A stretch of 64,000 bases of DNA from the NCBI GenBank assembly GCA_022606135.1, contig JABYQN010000010.1, positions 868,001 through 932,000 of the forward strand. The letters run 5' to 3'. The first letter of the stretch is position 1, and each line of letters begins with the position of its first letter. Of the stretch, positions 49,145 through 60,357 are shown one piece after another. The translations under genes were made by a program, and so were the position numbers. The DNA comes from Fomes fomentarius (Eukaryota > Basidiomycota > Agaricomycetes > Polyporales > Polyporaceae). Below the pieces are notes generated by a model. The model was not told the DNA's origin, ran no database searches, and saw nothing but the letters and a program-made list of their open reading frames with translations.

Positions 49145-50398
49145 TTTTTATGTTCAATACATTGTTAGAAAGCCACAATTGCATCAGGAAAAAGGCAAAA
49201 CCTCGGGAGCTGTCAGCCAGCCTCGCGAGACCCCTGAGACTCGAGAGCTGTGTACATAGTCTTGGGAGCGCTCAGGAGCGTCACTGTGACACCGGCCATC
49301 ACACTACCTGTTATTTTCACAAATGCCATTGGGTATATACTTTGAACTTGTGCGCAGGGATAATGATCTCATCATAAGACTAGTTTTGAAGGTTGCGAGC
49401 CCAGCAACAGCCTCAGCAAAATACGTGAAGTATCAAGTGCTCTGCCAGCCCTAAACTTTCAGGTGCTTCTTGTCATCAACACTGCAGTTGGGATGCAAAA
49501 CTTCGTCTCCATTCACAGTCATCTTCCCCTTCTGTTCTCCCTCTTTGCATCTTTCTGCTTTGTATGTCCCTTGCTTCTGCCTCACGTCTGCCTCTCTGCT
49601 TTGTCATGGCTGCTTCTGTTCACACTCTGTGCTTGTCCCAGAGTCTCGCCTGGATCGAAGAGAATCAGACGGTGAGTCACGGTGGTGGTCCAAGTCACTG
49701 GCAAGCTGTACCAAATGTGAGTCACTATCCCTGCTCTGTGCACCTTGTATCCATCTGCATCCAAGTACACTACCTATGAAATGAACAATGTTGTCACTGG
49801 CATTGTCATAGTACCTCGGTAGGTGCCCATCTTCATCTTTGTCACAGTGTGAGCTGTGGTATGGCAAAGGTATGTGTCTCTGTCTCATGTCGTGTGAGTA
49901 TGCCAGCTGTGATAGAACTTGCATTCAAGTTGAGGTATGTGATCATCTCCTACAGTATCATGCTGCTGATCCAGGCTTTGTTCAATGTTAGTACACTGTC
50001 ATGGCTTCTGTCCCTCGTTCACATGTTTCTGTACACTTCATACACCTTGTTCCTGCCTCATTATGCTCCCTTCACATTGCTATTGTGTACATTAGCCTGT
50101 ACAACTGTATGTCTGCTAGTTAAACAATATATCTCTTGGCATCATCACAGTAGTATGGCTCAAAAAGAAGTACAATAACAGGGCAACAATAATGCTGCAT
50201 AGGTGGAGCATGAGTACTCTCGAGCATGCCTGTGTGCCTATCATGGTCTCGTGGGGTCTCGGGGAGACATTAGCGGTGCTATCTAAAGGGGTACTTGTCT
50301 CCCGGACTCGGATGTCTACTGAGTCTCGAGAGGGCCCTTGAGTGATGCATTTTTTTCCTGATGTGGTGGCTTTCTAATGATATATTGAACATAGAAAA
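49145..50398. mobile_element. 1.25-kb inverted-repeat element
   Basis: About 48 bp at 49145-49193 and the reverse complement of 50351-50398 share TATGTTCAATA, TTAGAAAGCCAC and CATCAGGAAAAA. GAGACCCC/TCTCGAGA-type words lie just inside both arms. The interior (49460-50180) has pyrimidine-rich, GTGAGT-containing sequence without a long frame. It is a non-autonomous transposon or a decayed one; the superfamily is not evident. Confidence 0.5.
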
Positions 50399-50562
50399 CA
50401 ATCAGAAATGGGCACACTGCCCTTGAGTCAAGCCACAGGTATCAAAACTTGAGGTGCGGGTGCGGGTTTTGTCACAGGTGTGACATCAGTGATCCACACC
50501 CATACCCATGCAGGTATGGGTTGCATACCCACGTGGGTTTTTTGTACCTGTGCGAATGCCTA

Positions 50563-50894
50563 CTCCTACTCATCCAGTGCTATGGGCTGAGGCAATATCT
50601 AGCAGCTCAGTTGAGGTTTATATATGAGAGTTGTGTTCACAGGCAATGGCAAACAAGCGCTGGACAATGCTGGATTCACATGTATCATGAAGTTGGGCGT
50701 CTTCTGCCCAAGCTCTGTGTATTTACTTGTGTTTGGTGCCAGCCGCCCTATGGGCTGAGGCCCAACTTCATGATAGACATGGTCCAGCATTGTCCAGCAC
50801 TTGTTCACTATTACCTGTGAACACAACTCTCATATATAAACCTCAACTGAGCTGCTAGATATCGCCTCAGCCCATAGCATTGGATGAGTAGGAG
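50563..50894. mobile_element. Foldback/hairpin element, about 136-bp arms
   Basis: 50563-50698 and 50760-50894 are nearly perfect reverse complements (CTCCTACTCATCCA, GCTATGGGCTGAGGC, AGCAGCTCAGTTGAGG, TATATATGAGAGTTG, TGAAGTTGGGC in both), separated by about 61 bp. A transcript would form a long hairpin of about 135 bp. It is too short to encode anything. Confidence 0.85.
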
Positions 50895-53552
50895 CCTGAC
50901 TGAGACTTGATCTGTAGTCATAACCTTGAATGCAAATGCTCTGCATACAAATGTTATGGGAACAATGGGTTTGTCAGTGTTTGGCGTGAGCTCAGTCAGC
51001 CTCTGCTTGCCAAGCCAGAGGTAAGTTTTTCATTGTGGTGCTTATGGCATATGCATTTACAGTTGATCAGGTTCTGTTCCATCACCTGCACATATTATTA
51101 CCACCAGAAGATGTCAGGTTTTCTTGACTGCATATGTAATTGACCTCTGATGCATGTTAGAACTGCCATAGTGGTCACATTCAGCCACTGTGGTATGATA
51201 TTGAGTGCATACAAGTGTATATCTGCCTGCATACTAAATCATTTGCCCTGTATTGGTCACTGGGTCTCAGGGGTCCCACCATTCACTGGTATTGGAATCA
51301 ATTAATAGTATCAAATATATCAAATCATATAAGTTATTGATTACACTGAAGGTATAAATACCCGTAATACTACATGCCCAAACAAGTTCTATAAGTTGTC
51401 TATAAATGAGACAGAGGGCATTGGGGAGGTATCTGGGTTGTAAGCTCCATTTATCCATCGACCTGAGCAATTGGGGGATATATATATATAATGGCCCAAT
51501 ATCTGACACTGTAAGTGTGAGATATGGATGTAGGCACTTGATTGCTGCAAAAAGCAAGCTTGAGCACAGGGGAGAATTGCAAAATGCACAACATCATGAA
51601 GATTCGAACACACAGCTTCAGCAATTGATCACCACTGTTGAAACATCTCATGCCACTGCACCATACAAGCTTAAAGTAGTTTTAGAATGTATAGCACATA
51701 TTACCATCTCTGCTGGACTGAGATGAATTTTCCTCTTCTCCCCCCTAGAACAAGTGCACTAGACCAGGAAGCTCTGGTTAATTCTGGCTGTAAATATGTA
51801 CATAGATGCTACTATACTACAGCAATCTGACTTCCAACAATAGACTACTGAAAGATGCAGCAAAAAGGGTGCACCCATTGGAGGCACCATTTGAGATTCT
51901 CAGTGTCATCAGGTGCCCATATCATATCTGCATGTTACATGGGAATAGACGTGGGGGATATGTGGCACCAATTATGGTGATGTTATGCTGTCAGTGCATG
52001 ACAAATACATTTCTCATGGTATCTGCAGATGACGTGCCACTGTATGGGGAGGTGATCGGACCTGCATTGGGCAATTATCTGTCAACCTCAGTAAGTCCCA
52101 GATACTATACTTGTTTGAGCATGTAGTACAAGTCAAACAAACAAACCAGATAAAACTCACCAATATGTAGCTGAGGATATGATGACACTTACCACACAAG
52201 TATAGCAGTAGAGCAGATATGACAGAGAACATACCTTGGAAGATAAAGGAGAAGGTCCATGGTACAGTAGGACACACCTTGGTGTGGACTTACTGGTAGA
52301 GAGAAGGAACTGGTTAAAGAGCAAGTTGTGTTGGGGCAGAGAGGTTGGGGCACACCATTTATGTGTGTTGGAAGAGACGGGTTGGTTCAGTGGAGGCAGG
52401 CATGCCAACCACCTTGGAAACTGTGCTCAAATGATGGTGCAATTGGAACACATATGGTGAAGTGTGAAAGACCATGAGCTGCTCAGAACAGCCTGTAACC
52501 CCATGGTAGGGTTTGTGGTGACAAGATGTTTGGGGTAGACACTGTTTCAGAGTTTGAATGACTATGGATGCAGCTTACAAACCAATAGATCAGCAAGTAG
52601 AACATATGCTATATTCTTGCCAGCCTGGTATATATCTGGTAAGGTATGTATGCCCAGCTCTGCTGAAGGATAACCCAGATGGCAAAACCCTCACCAGGAC
52701 TTATCAGATTCCCCCAGACAGACCATGTCTACTTGCACTTATATGGCATAGTTGTTTTGCTGATGTCATAAGAGCATCACCGTCCTGGTTGATTGCTTCT
52801 TGCTCCCAAACCTTGTCTGCACTGTTACTTGTTGCATTGACCAGATCAGAAGAAAGAATGTTGGCAGACTCTAGCTCCATGGATGGCACATCCTGCTATG
52901 TTATACAGAGCATGTCTGGGACCCAAGGAGGCATTGTGGCTGCATTTCTCATCCTTGCAGATGCTTGCATTCCATGGTGACTCAGATATGCGCTCCCATT
53001 GCCAAATTTGGAGTACACTAGACACCTTATCAAGGTGGACAAATGCTTGTGGCCTGACAGCTTCCAGAAGGGGTTAATGATATAGTTGCAGCATCTCCAC
53101 TAGAATGCATATATATACAGGAGGTAACTTGGACCCTGCTCCATCTATGCAACCCCTTGTGTAATAAGTCTTGAGTAGTCTCAATGCCTACTGTGTCCTC
53201 AATACGCTGCACCAATCTCTATATGAGAAGTGCTGTACTAATGGGACATGGTGGAAGACTGAGAAGTCTTGCCACATCCTTCCGAGCATCTTTATGATGC
53301 TTGGGTATAGCCACACAGATTATGTAGAACAATTACCTCTAATCTAATCTCCAATAATTATAGAGTTCTTACACTCCCCTCCTTCAGAACCCACTAGGGT
53401 TCGAGTACCGTAACAAATTAGCCACTGTGGCATGAATACAGTAGTTTTGATGGTCCCATAGATGGAGTACGGTGCGATAGCCACAAGCAGTCACCCTACT
53501 GTAGCCATCTCCTACGGACATGCTATGGTGGTGGCATCCTTTATAATGTCTA
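50895..53552. other. CpG-poor, AT-richer repeat debris
   Basis: I see no host gene. There is a (TA)n run at about 51479-51491. A 140-codon plus-strand frame (52558-52980) has no recognisable domain. On the minus strand a purine tract AAGGAGGGGAGTG near 53376-53386 directly precedes TGTAAGAACTC; this resembles a polypurine tract plus LTR start of a lost retroelement, but no partner LTR was found. Confidence 0.4.
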
Positions 53553-55747
53553 TCACGGCTGCACATTGTGAGTGCAATCCTCACCTTTGGAACATATGCC
53601 TCCAGTGGGTGCATTTGCAGCAGGCTGCTCGGTCTGAGCCGAGCTTTCACTGATTATTTTGACATCTTCTTGAGGGAGTGTGGGTTCCACAGCGCTTAGT
53701 TCGACAGTTGCAGATGCAGCTGTGGTGGTTGATGAGGACACGACATACATTGGGATGTCCTCTAGGGAGGCAGGGAAGTTGGGCCACACTTCTGCACTGC
53801 CAAGGGTGCACCCCAGGTCTTGGTTGCAGCACTGGCATGCTACACTTGTGATGAGTAGCAATGTCCGGCAGGTCATTCCACATTGCACTGCCCAGCGGAT
53901 GACGTTGATCTCTCCGATGTTGGCGATTGGACCAGGAACAGGCCTTAGGTCCTCAGTAGTGGCCACACACAAGTGGTGCTGTGTGACCATGCACTTGTAG
54001 AAGTCAAGCATGGAGAATGTCCACATGGTTACAGCTAGCAGCTGCGTGTGCTGCAAACCCTTGCTCTTACTGGTCAGCAGTATGAACCATTGCATGAGCA
54101 TGTAACCCTCAATCATATTGAGTGGGGGTACTCGCTCGGGTGTGCAGGATACGCGATGAGCTGTTGCAGAATGGAGTGGGGATAGTTTCGGTAGTACTTG
54201 GCCCACTGGGCTGGTGGGTCAGTGTGAGTGGGCATGGCCTGTCCATGATGTGGAGGGTTCACAGTGGGCTGGCTGGGGACTGGGGGATGAGCAATAGACT
54301 TGGGGTGGCATTGTGTGGGGTTGTGCCAGCTGTTCTTGATGGTGGCAAGTCTAGGTACAGCCATATAGCCTGTTTGCATGTTAATTTGTGCAATAAGGTG
54401 ATGCACCCATTGGAGTGTGCCACCTTGCTGGTCACAGGCTTCGTGCATGAGCATGGTGGCCTGGTCAATGCTCTGCAGCATGTAATCATGCCAGGCATCC
54501 ATGAGATGGATCTTGGTTGTTGCAGGCCAAGGGAGGTTGGTGGGCCACTGGTTGCATGTGGCTGATGCTGGCACACACTAAGGAAGCGACGGAGCAGGGA
54601 CATTGTTGTAAGGTAGCCCAATGGAGCTCAGCTCTGTTTGAGCATGAGCCCCCATTGTTGTGGAGGCTGGCCTGCTTGCTGTGGTGCAAGCCCAGCTCTC
54701 ACATCACCTGACCTCATTGAGGTCAATGTTGTCCTTGTCTTCATCATTGTTGCCATCCAGGAAACAATTGAGGGTGTTGATCAAGGGCAGGTCTGATGTG
54801 GGAGGTGGAACTGGTAGGTCCATGATAGACGAGGTAGCGGATGGGTTGTCATCTGTTTCCATCACATCCTCGGTTGTGGTTGTAGCGGTCACAGCCGGGG
54901 GTGCAAACTCCAGTTGGGGCTGCGAGGTTGGGGTAGTGGTGCAACAATCTGTCAGCACCACAGCATGACTTGGGCGTGACTGAGGTGGACAATAGTTTGC
55001 TGGCAGCAGACCCATTGCTGGCAATGGTGGCAGTGCTTGGTCATGCATGTGTGGGAAGGATTACGCAGGTGGGATGGGGCCTCTTGACAGCCTCAGACAC
55101 ATGGATGAGGGATGGGGAGACCATTGCTGCTTGCAATGATCTCCTTGAGGGGAGCATGACTGCTCTCTCCTTTGTGAGAGTCAGTCCACCTCGTATTGAA
55201 GTTTTTCAGCACACCGACATTGCATGTTGTGCATGTCCCAAGCCTAGACCAATCTCTGCTCAAGGTCTTCCTGGTGTTCCCATTGTCTCCTCAGTTCATC
55301 CTCCAGTTGTTTGTTATCAGCCTGGAGTCAACAAAGTTCATTGCTGGCTCTGGCCCCTTCCCCCCTTGAAGATGGCCACCGCTCAGAATGAGTGTAGTAG
55401 GTGTTTTGTTGTCCAGCCTAGGCCTCTTCATGGGCACGAATGTACTGAGGCTCGTTCTGGGTGGCCAGGACATGTTGAATATATGCCAGGCAAATGGAGC
55501 ACCTGGGATTGCAGTGCCCCATACACACCATCTCCTGGTTGATGCACTCCCACTGCATGTGGGAGGATGACATTGGCATGAGAGGTGGTGCATCCAGAGC
55601 GGTCATGACTGTTGTTGGCAGCAGTGGCATGGGCACAGATTGAGGGCTGCTGTATGGGGCCATAAACAGCACACTGTATAGTATTATGCCTGCCATATTT
55701 TGAGAGTGTGCAGTGGGCGGGTAGAGGCTGCACACCTGGTAGGGTGG
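53553..55747 (-). pseudogene. Relic of an unidentified coding repeat
   Basis: Several minus-strand open stretches (53553-54206, 54113-54574, 54704-55048, 55418-55822) have protein-like composition but are broken by stops and frame changes. They include a Cys-rich piece (CMGHCNPRCSIC), a coiled-coil-like piece (LQADNKQLEDELRRQ), a Pro/Thr-rich piece and a segment DAWHDYMLQSIDQA. Base composition is strongly TG/CA-rich with few CpG. I do not recognise the family; it could be a gag-like or host gene that has decayed. Confidence 0.4.
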
Positions 55748-56336
55748 TGTTATGGCAACTTGATGCTGAGCCACTAGACACTGATTGGCAGCGGTCGATA
55801 GGGCAAAGAGGCAAGGAGCCAAAAGGCGGAGTGGGGAAGATAGAGAGAACGAGAGAGAGAGACAAACTCAACGAGGACAAAGCAACAACCTGCTCTAAGG
55901 CACAAGATCATTGACAGGTAGCCTTCACGCGCAATGCAACAGACTAATTCCAGTGACCAAGTTATCTATTAGTATGGAGAACACACATACAGGCAGGGGA
56001 TTCTACTCACCTAGTCCCAGTGACCAAGAGGTCGAGATGGGGACTAGGGAGGGTGCCACCTAGTCTTATATACTACTGGGGGTCAAACAATGCCAAACAG
56101 CAATGGGGAGTGAGTCATGGGGAGTCATAAGGGTGTGGGAGTCAGGGTGAATGAAAATGAGTCATGCAGGAAACCAAAGGGGATGGGATCAAAACTGAGA
56201 GAAGGGTAAGGACAAAAGGGGAAACGGGTAGCCACCATAGTGACTGGGGTAACAAAGGGTGATGAGGTGTGACAAAATGGTAACAAAGTAACAAAAAAGA
56301 GGTGCTGAAAGAGGTGCTGATACTGCGTCCATGACA
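55748..56336 (-). repeat. Long terminal repeat of the gypsy remnant (3' side)
   Basis: On the minus strand, immediately after a purine tract (GATAGGAGGGGGGTAA, 56337-56352), the sequence starts TGTCATGG and ends CCATAACA, giving near-inverted TG...CA ends over 589 bp. It contains a TATATAAG box (56065-56072) in minus orientation. It follows the chromodomain end of the element at 56357-58301, so it is that element's 3' LTR. No 5' partner is in the window. Confidence 0.65.
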
Positions 56337-56356
56337 TTACCCCCCTCCTATCGTCA

Positions 56357-58301
56357 TCAGTCCCTGATGGATCCACGTTTGGGTAGGCATCCAGACTCCC
56401 ATTCATATAGTGTGGGGGTAGTCTCCATGAAGTTGGTTAGAGGTTGCCAAGGCAGGGATCGGAGGATTGCAGCAGAAATGTGACGAGGGGCATTGGGGTT
56501 ATGCTTGTGGAATGCATCAATGAGTTCCTGGCCATGCGTGAGGTTCTTTGCAGGCTCCCAGCTGTTGTCGCCTTTGTAACCCTTCCAGTGCACCAGACAC
56601 TGGAATTAGTTCCAGTACTTGCGACTGTCCAAGATTTCCTCGACTTTGTACTCCAGTTCGCCCTTGACCTTGACTGGGTTGGGCTCAGGGGGTAGTCCGC
56701 TGTTGACTTCGTTGCCTGTCCATGGAGTTAGATGATTGATGTGGATGACATCGTGTCTGAGGAGCATTGAGTGGGGAAGCTGGAGTTGGTAAGCAAGGTC
56801 GCCCACTTGTTCTACTACCACATAGGGACCAAGTTGTCGAGGGCCTAGCTTATGGCTCACTTGGTGGACTGTGACGTCCTTGGAGTCCATCCAGACTTGT
56901 TCGCCCACCTTGAACTCATGAGGCTTTGGCTTCCCCTGTTCAAAATGTTCCTTCATGGTCTCCTTCTCCATCTGCAGTGCGGCTTCTGCCTCTTGTCGAA
57001 CCTCTCATAGCATTTCGAGTCGTTGCTCCAGGACAGGGAATTTAGAGGGGCTGCCGATGGGCACTGTGAAGTCTGGGTAATATCCGTATATGACCTCAAA
57101 GGGCAACATGTCGGGTGCAGAGTGTAGGCAACTGTTGAGCACAAACTTGGCAGTGGGGAGATGGTCGATCCAATTGTTCTGACGTGCGTTGGTGAAGAGG
57201 CAAAGGTGCTTCTCTACCTCCTGGTTGGTGTGCTCTGTCTGACCGTTGGACTGGGGGTGGTATGCCGTGGTGAGTGCATGCTAAATGCCCAACTTCTCAT
57301 ATAGAGCCTTCATGAATTGGGCTGCAAACTGAGGTCCATGGTCAGAGACAATCTTACTGGGGACTCCATGGAGACGGAAGATCTTGCAGTAGTGGATATC
57401 TGCAACACCCTCTGCAGTGACATTCAATGTGGTGGGTAATACGTGAACTTGCTTGCTGTAGTGGTCGCAGTACACAGTGATGGCGTGGTATCCATTGACG
57501 ATTGTTATGCTCTCACGTGACTTAAATGTTCTGCTTTAGTTCATAACCCTAATCCCTTATGACCTTGCTAGTCCGGTCTTTCTTATTCAAAGGAGACCTT
57601 GAAGTTTGTCTGAGAGAGCGAGTGATAACTTGCTAGAGTATAGCGTGTGTTATTCACAAAGAGACTAAAGCTTGGGGAGTTGCTCTGAAACATCCTCCCT
57701 TATATACATGTAGAGAAACTGCAGAACTATGATAGTAGACTGTGTATCAGTAAGACCATACTAATGCACAGTTAGGTGAACTAAGCAAATGCATGTGCAC
57801 AGTCTGGCTGACTAGGTCCATAGTTCTGGATGACTACAACTGAACAAATGAATCCTTGTAGAGCTAGACTCCTGCTATGAGATGTGTAAAAGTACAAAGG
57901 GTATACCGCAATCTTAATCATACAGTTTGATACTAGCCTTGCATACTTATCAAATCATAACAGAGTGGGAGTTCAGGGATGAGGTCGACACCTGTTGTCT
58001 GCCAGAGCCCCTTGGGGACGTCGTGGGGGTGTAGAGTACCTTGTGGGTGTCGGGGGGCCTTACGGCACTGACAGGTCTCACACCCTTCCATGTATTTCCG
58101 CACAAATGCAGCTTGCTGCAGCCACCAGTAAAGACAGCTGACCAGCTCTAGTGTTCCATTCCTTCCTGGGTGCCCTGAGGCTAAAGTGTCATGGCAAAGG
58201 AAGGTGATGCGCTTGCACAGGTCCCCTCCTGGGGGAATGTAGAACTTCCCATGTTGGTAGATCAGACCATTCTCCACCTCCCATTCCAGAAGACCTTTCA
58301 T
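56357..58301 (-). pseudogene. Ty3/gypsy (chromovirus) integrase-chromodomain remnant
   Basis: On the minus strand, from 58301 downward: an HHCC integrase zinc domain (HPGRNGT, CETCQCRK), VDLIPELP, then after an inserted LTR the DDE core (YCDHYSKQVHVLP, HGVPSKIVSDHGPQF), HPQSNGQTE, a GPY/F-like module (PRQLGPYVVVEQVGDLAYQL, HDVIHINHLTPW) and a chromodomain (VHWKGYKGDNSWEPAKNL). In-frame stops occur near 57281, 57009 and 56606. Protease, reverse transcriptase and RNase H are absent: the copy ends abruptly at an A/T run (58303-58316). The element is dead and interrupted by a solo LTR. Confidence 0.85.
57503..57962 (+). repeat. Solo LTR inserted in the gypsy integrase
   Basis: A 460-bp block with inverted ends TGTTATG...CATAACA interrupts the integrase between VDLIPELP and the DHYSK motif; the coding resumes directly on the other side. 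It has a TATATACA box at about 57701. I do not see a matching 5-bp target duplication (ACGAT on the left, GAGTG on the right). Confidence 0.7.
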
Positions 58302-58792
58302 CAGTTTTTTTTTTTTGGGGATCTGATTTATTGTCCACAGGCAAAGCCCATGTTGGACGCTACTCTATGGAATATATGTAGCACCCCATCATGCATGAAA
58401 CGGCCCCAAACCTGACCGCTCCTCCCGGACGACTCCTCGCCCCCTGGGAGTACGTGACGGTTGTAAGCCGTCGCGCTGCAGTCCTGCGTTCCGACGTATT
58501 GGGCGTGTGATCCTCTACTGTGGTCGGCAATAGTGTGGGTGGATTTTCTGTCTGGTAACTCGGTGCTGGAGCACTGAGGAGAGTCGCAATGGTAGGAGAG
58601 GGAGGGAATAGAGAAGAGAGGTGTATGTAGGTAACATGGGTGTCCATTCATCCGGTCCTTCGCCGTCATGTTGCTGTATCCCGTTCGCTCCATACCCGGG
58701 GGTATCGTGCGACAAATCCTTATGCTGCAAGCTATATGTACGTGGGTCAAGGTGTTGAACTTCCGGACTACCGGCTGTGCTCGGACCGGAGT
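58302..58792. other. Spacer between the two retroelements
   Basis: Begins with a T run on the plus strand (about 58304-58316), then unique-looking sequence with CpG content closer to that of the gene-rich side (CGGACGACTCCTCGCC). No gene is supported. Confidence 0.4.
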
Positions 58793-59689
58793 TGTGTACA
58801 CTTGTTTATGGTTATATGATTAGATAGGCTGTGTTCCTACTTACCATTTATGTTTTTCTTTGTTCTCCTACTGTACTTTCCCATGACCATATGGTTACTG
58901 TGCATTCCTGTGCATACCAGTGCATTCTACACTGCACCGGACTCTTCTAGACCTTATGTCTGACTCATGCTATGACTGTATCTGACTCATATGCCGATAC
59001 GGACTCTGACTCATTGTCTTATGGCTACATGTGACTGCTTCATTCGCTGACTCATGGACTCATCCCTCATGTATAAAAGCAGTCCCTTCTTCGCCTCTGC
59101 TCTTCAGTCGTTCACTCACTGACTGAAGAGTAAGTCTCTTACATACATATGCTCTACTACCTCTTACTGACTTAGTACTTGTAGTCTCTCTTTGTTGTGA
59201 CTTACAGGTACTTCACTATGCAATATAGTCGTTCGCTCACTGACTGAAGATCTCTCTTTGTTGTGACTTACAGTCGCTCCTCGCCTTACAGGTTCAGAGT
59301 TCATCAGGTTATGAGCCCTGCGCTCTAATCAGTTGCTTCTCTGTCGACACTCTGCGCGCAAACTCTGTTCGTCGACTCTCTGCCCGTGCACTCTCCTCCA
59401 CTTTCCCTAACTCTTGACTGTGCCCTCCGACACTGCTGCCAGGGGGACTTTACTGCACTCGTGACGCAGCCCTGAGCGCTTTTAGTAGTCGCTATCTAGT
59501 ATCTTTGTACAACCTTTGGTGCTTTCGCGGCACACGGGTTTTCAAGTATCCTCAGCCAGGCCACGCACTTGCGCCCGCCAGCTGTTGTAGCCGGGGTGGT
59601 TATCACCTTTGGACCAGAGGACAACTGTTCGGACCCTCCTTACTATACTCTTTTTGATACCTAGACCCGTATAGCTTTTCTTGGGCACA
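58793..59689 (+). repeat. 5' LTR of the copia element
   Basis: Inferred ends TGTGTACAC...GGGCACA (inverted TGTG/CACA), 897 bp, followed by AGTTGGCGACTT, the kind of priming-site context seen right after fungal LTRs. It includes four TGACTCA sites, a TATAAAA box (59072-59078) and, downstream of it, two copies each of TCGTTCxCTCACTGACTGAAGA and CTCTCTTTGTTGTGACTTACAG. Without the 3' LTR the ends are provisional. Confidence 0.65.
58961..59078 (+). promoter_or_regulatory. LTR promoter: four TGACTCA sites and a TATA box
   Basis: TGACTCA occurs at 58961-58967, 58983-58989, 59007-59013 and 59048-59054, and TATAAAA at 59072-59078. TGACTCA is the Gcn4/AP-1 bZIP core. Four exact copies within 94 bp just upstream of a TATA box is far above chance. 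Confidence 0.7.
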
Positions 59690-59825
59690 GTTGGCGACTT
59701 CTATCTGGATTGTTGGGAATATCGGCTTCCTGACCTTCTGGCTCACCTCAATAGGTGTTCCTCTCTACCAGATCTCGCACGTGGCAAGTCAATTATCGCG
59801 TTTTTCTCTGAACCATCGTACTGGA

Positions 59826-60357
59826 GCCGCCTACTACTGCCAATAGTCCTCAGCTCAGCTCCGACTCTGAAGCTGAAGTCAACGCTGAACTTGCAGAGCA
59901 TCATTCTACTGCATCAGCATTTGATTGCTTGGAACAGCCCCATCTCTTCGATCTAGACGATCAGGTCGATCGTTATCACTACATCTATGATGACAGAGAG
60001 CAGGAGTGGGACCAGTGCAACGTACAGCTCTGTCCCAATCGCTACAATCAACTCCCTCTTCCGTACGAACCGACCTTCCACTGGGCATATCCAGCAACTT
60101 GGCAGCAGGACACCGACTTATAACACGGAGTTCCTCTTCCCTATCTTCAGGAAGAAACTCACGCACAGCCCTCCTCATCTCGTCCTAATTTCTATCTCCG
60201 ATCGCTCTTTGGAAACTCCCCTCCTGTCGGTTCAAGTCCTCTTCCTCCAGTCTACCTTCCTCCTCCTATCGTCACTGCACCCCCTGTCGCGCCCATCACA
60301 TTCACTCTAGACTTCAAGGAGGATTATCTCGATTCTCCCCAATACCTCTTATCCATC
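59826..60357 (+). pseudogene. Copia gag leader frame, interrupted by one stop
   Basis: This frame is in register with the main gag start at 60358. It encodes acidic sequence (DSEAEVNAELAEHHS, DLDDQVDRYHYIYDD), meets TAA at 60121-60123, then continues Pro-rich (PPVYLPPPIVTAPP) and acidic up to MGDIKVD. A C-to-T change from CAA would explain the stop. The true gag start may therefore lie upstream of 60358. Confidence 0.45.

Noticed and set aside
53376..53400. GGTTCGAGTAC as a tRNA B box
   Set aside because: It departs from the consensus at the end and has no upstream A box; the neighbouring purine tract suggests a retroelement end instead.
59590..59615. tRNA A-box-like GTGGTTATCACC
   Set aside because: No B box (GGTTCGANTCC) at proper distance and no cloverleaf; it lies inside the copia LTR. 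No tRNA or rRNA gene was found elsewhere in the window.
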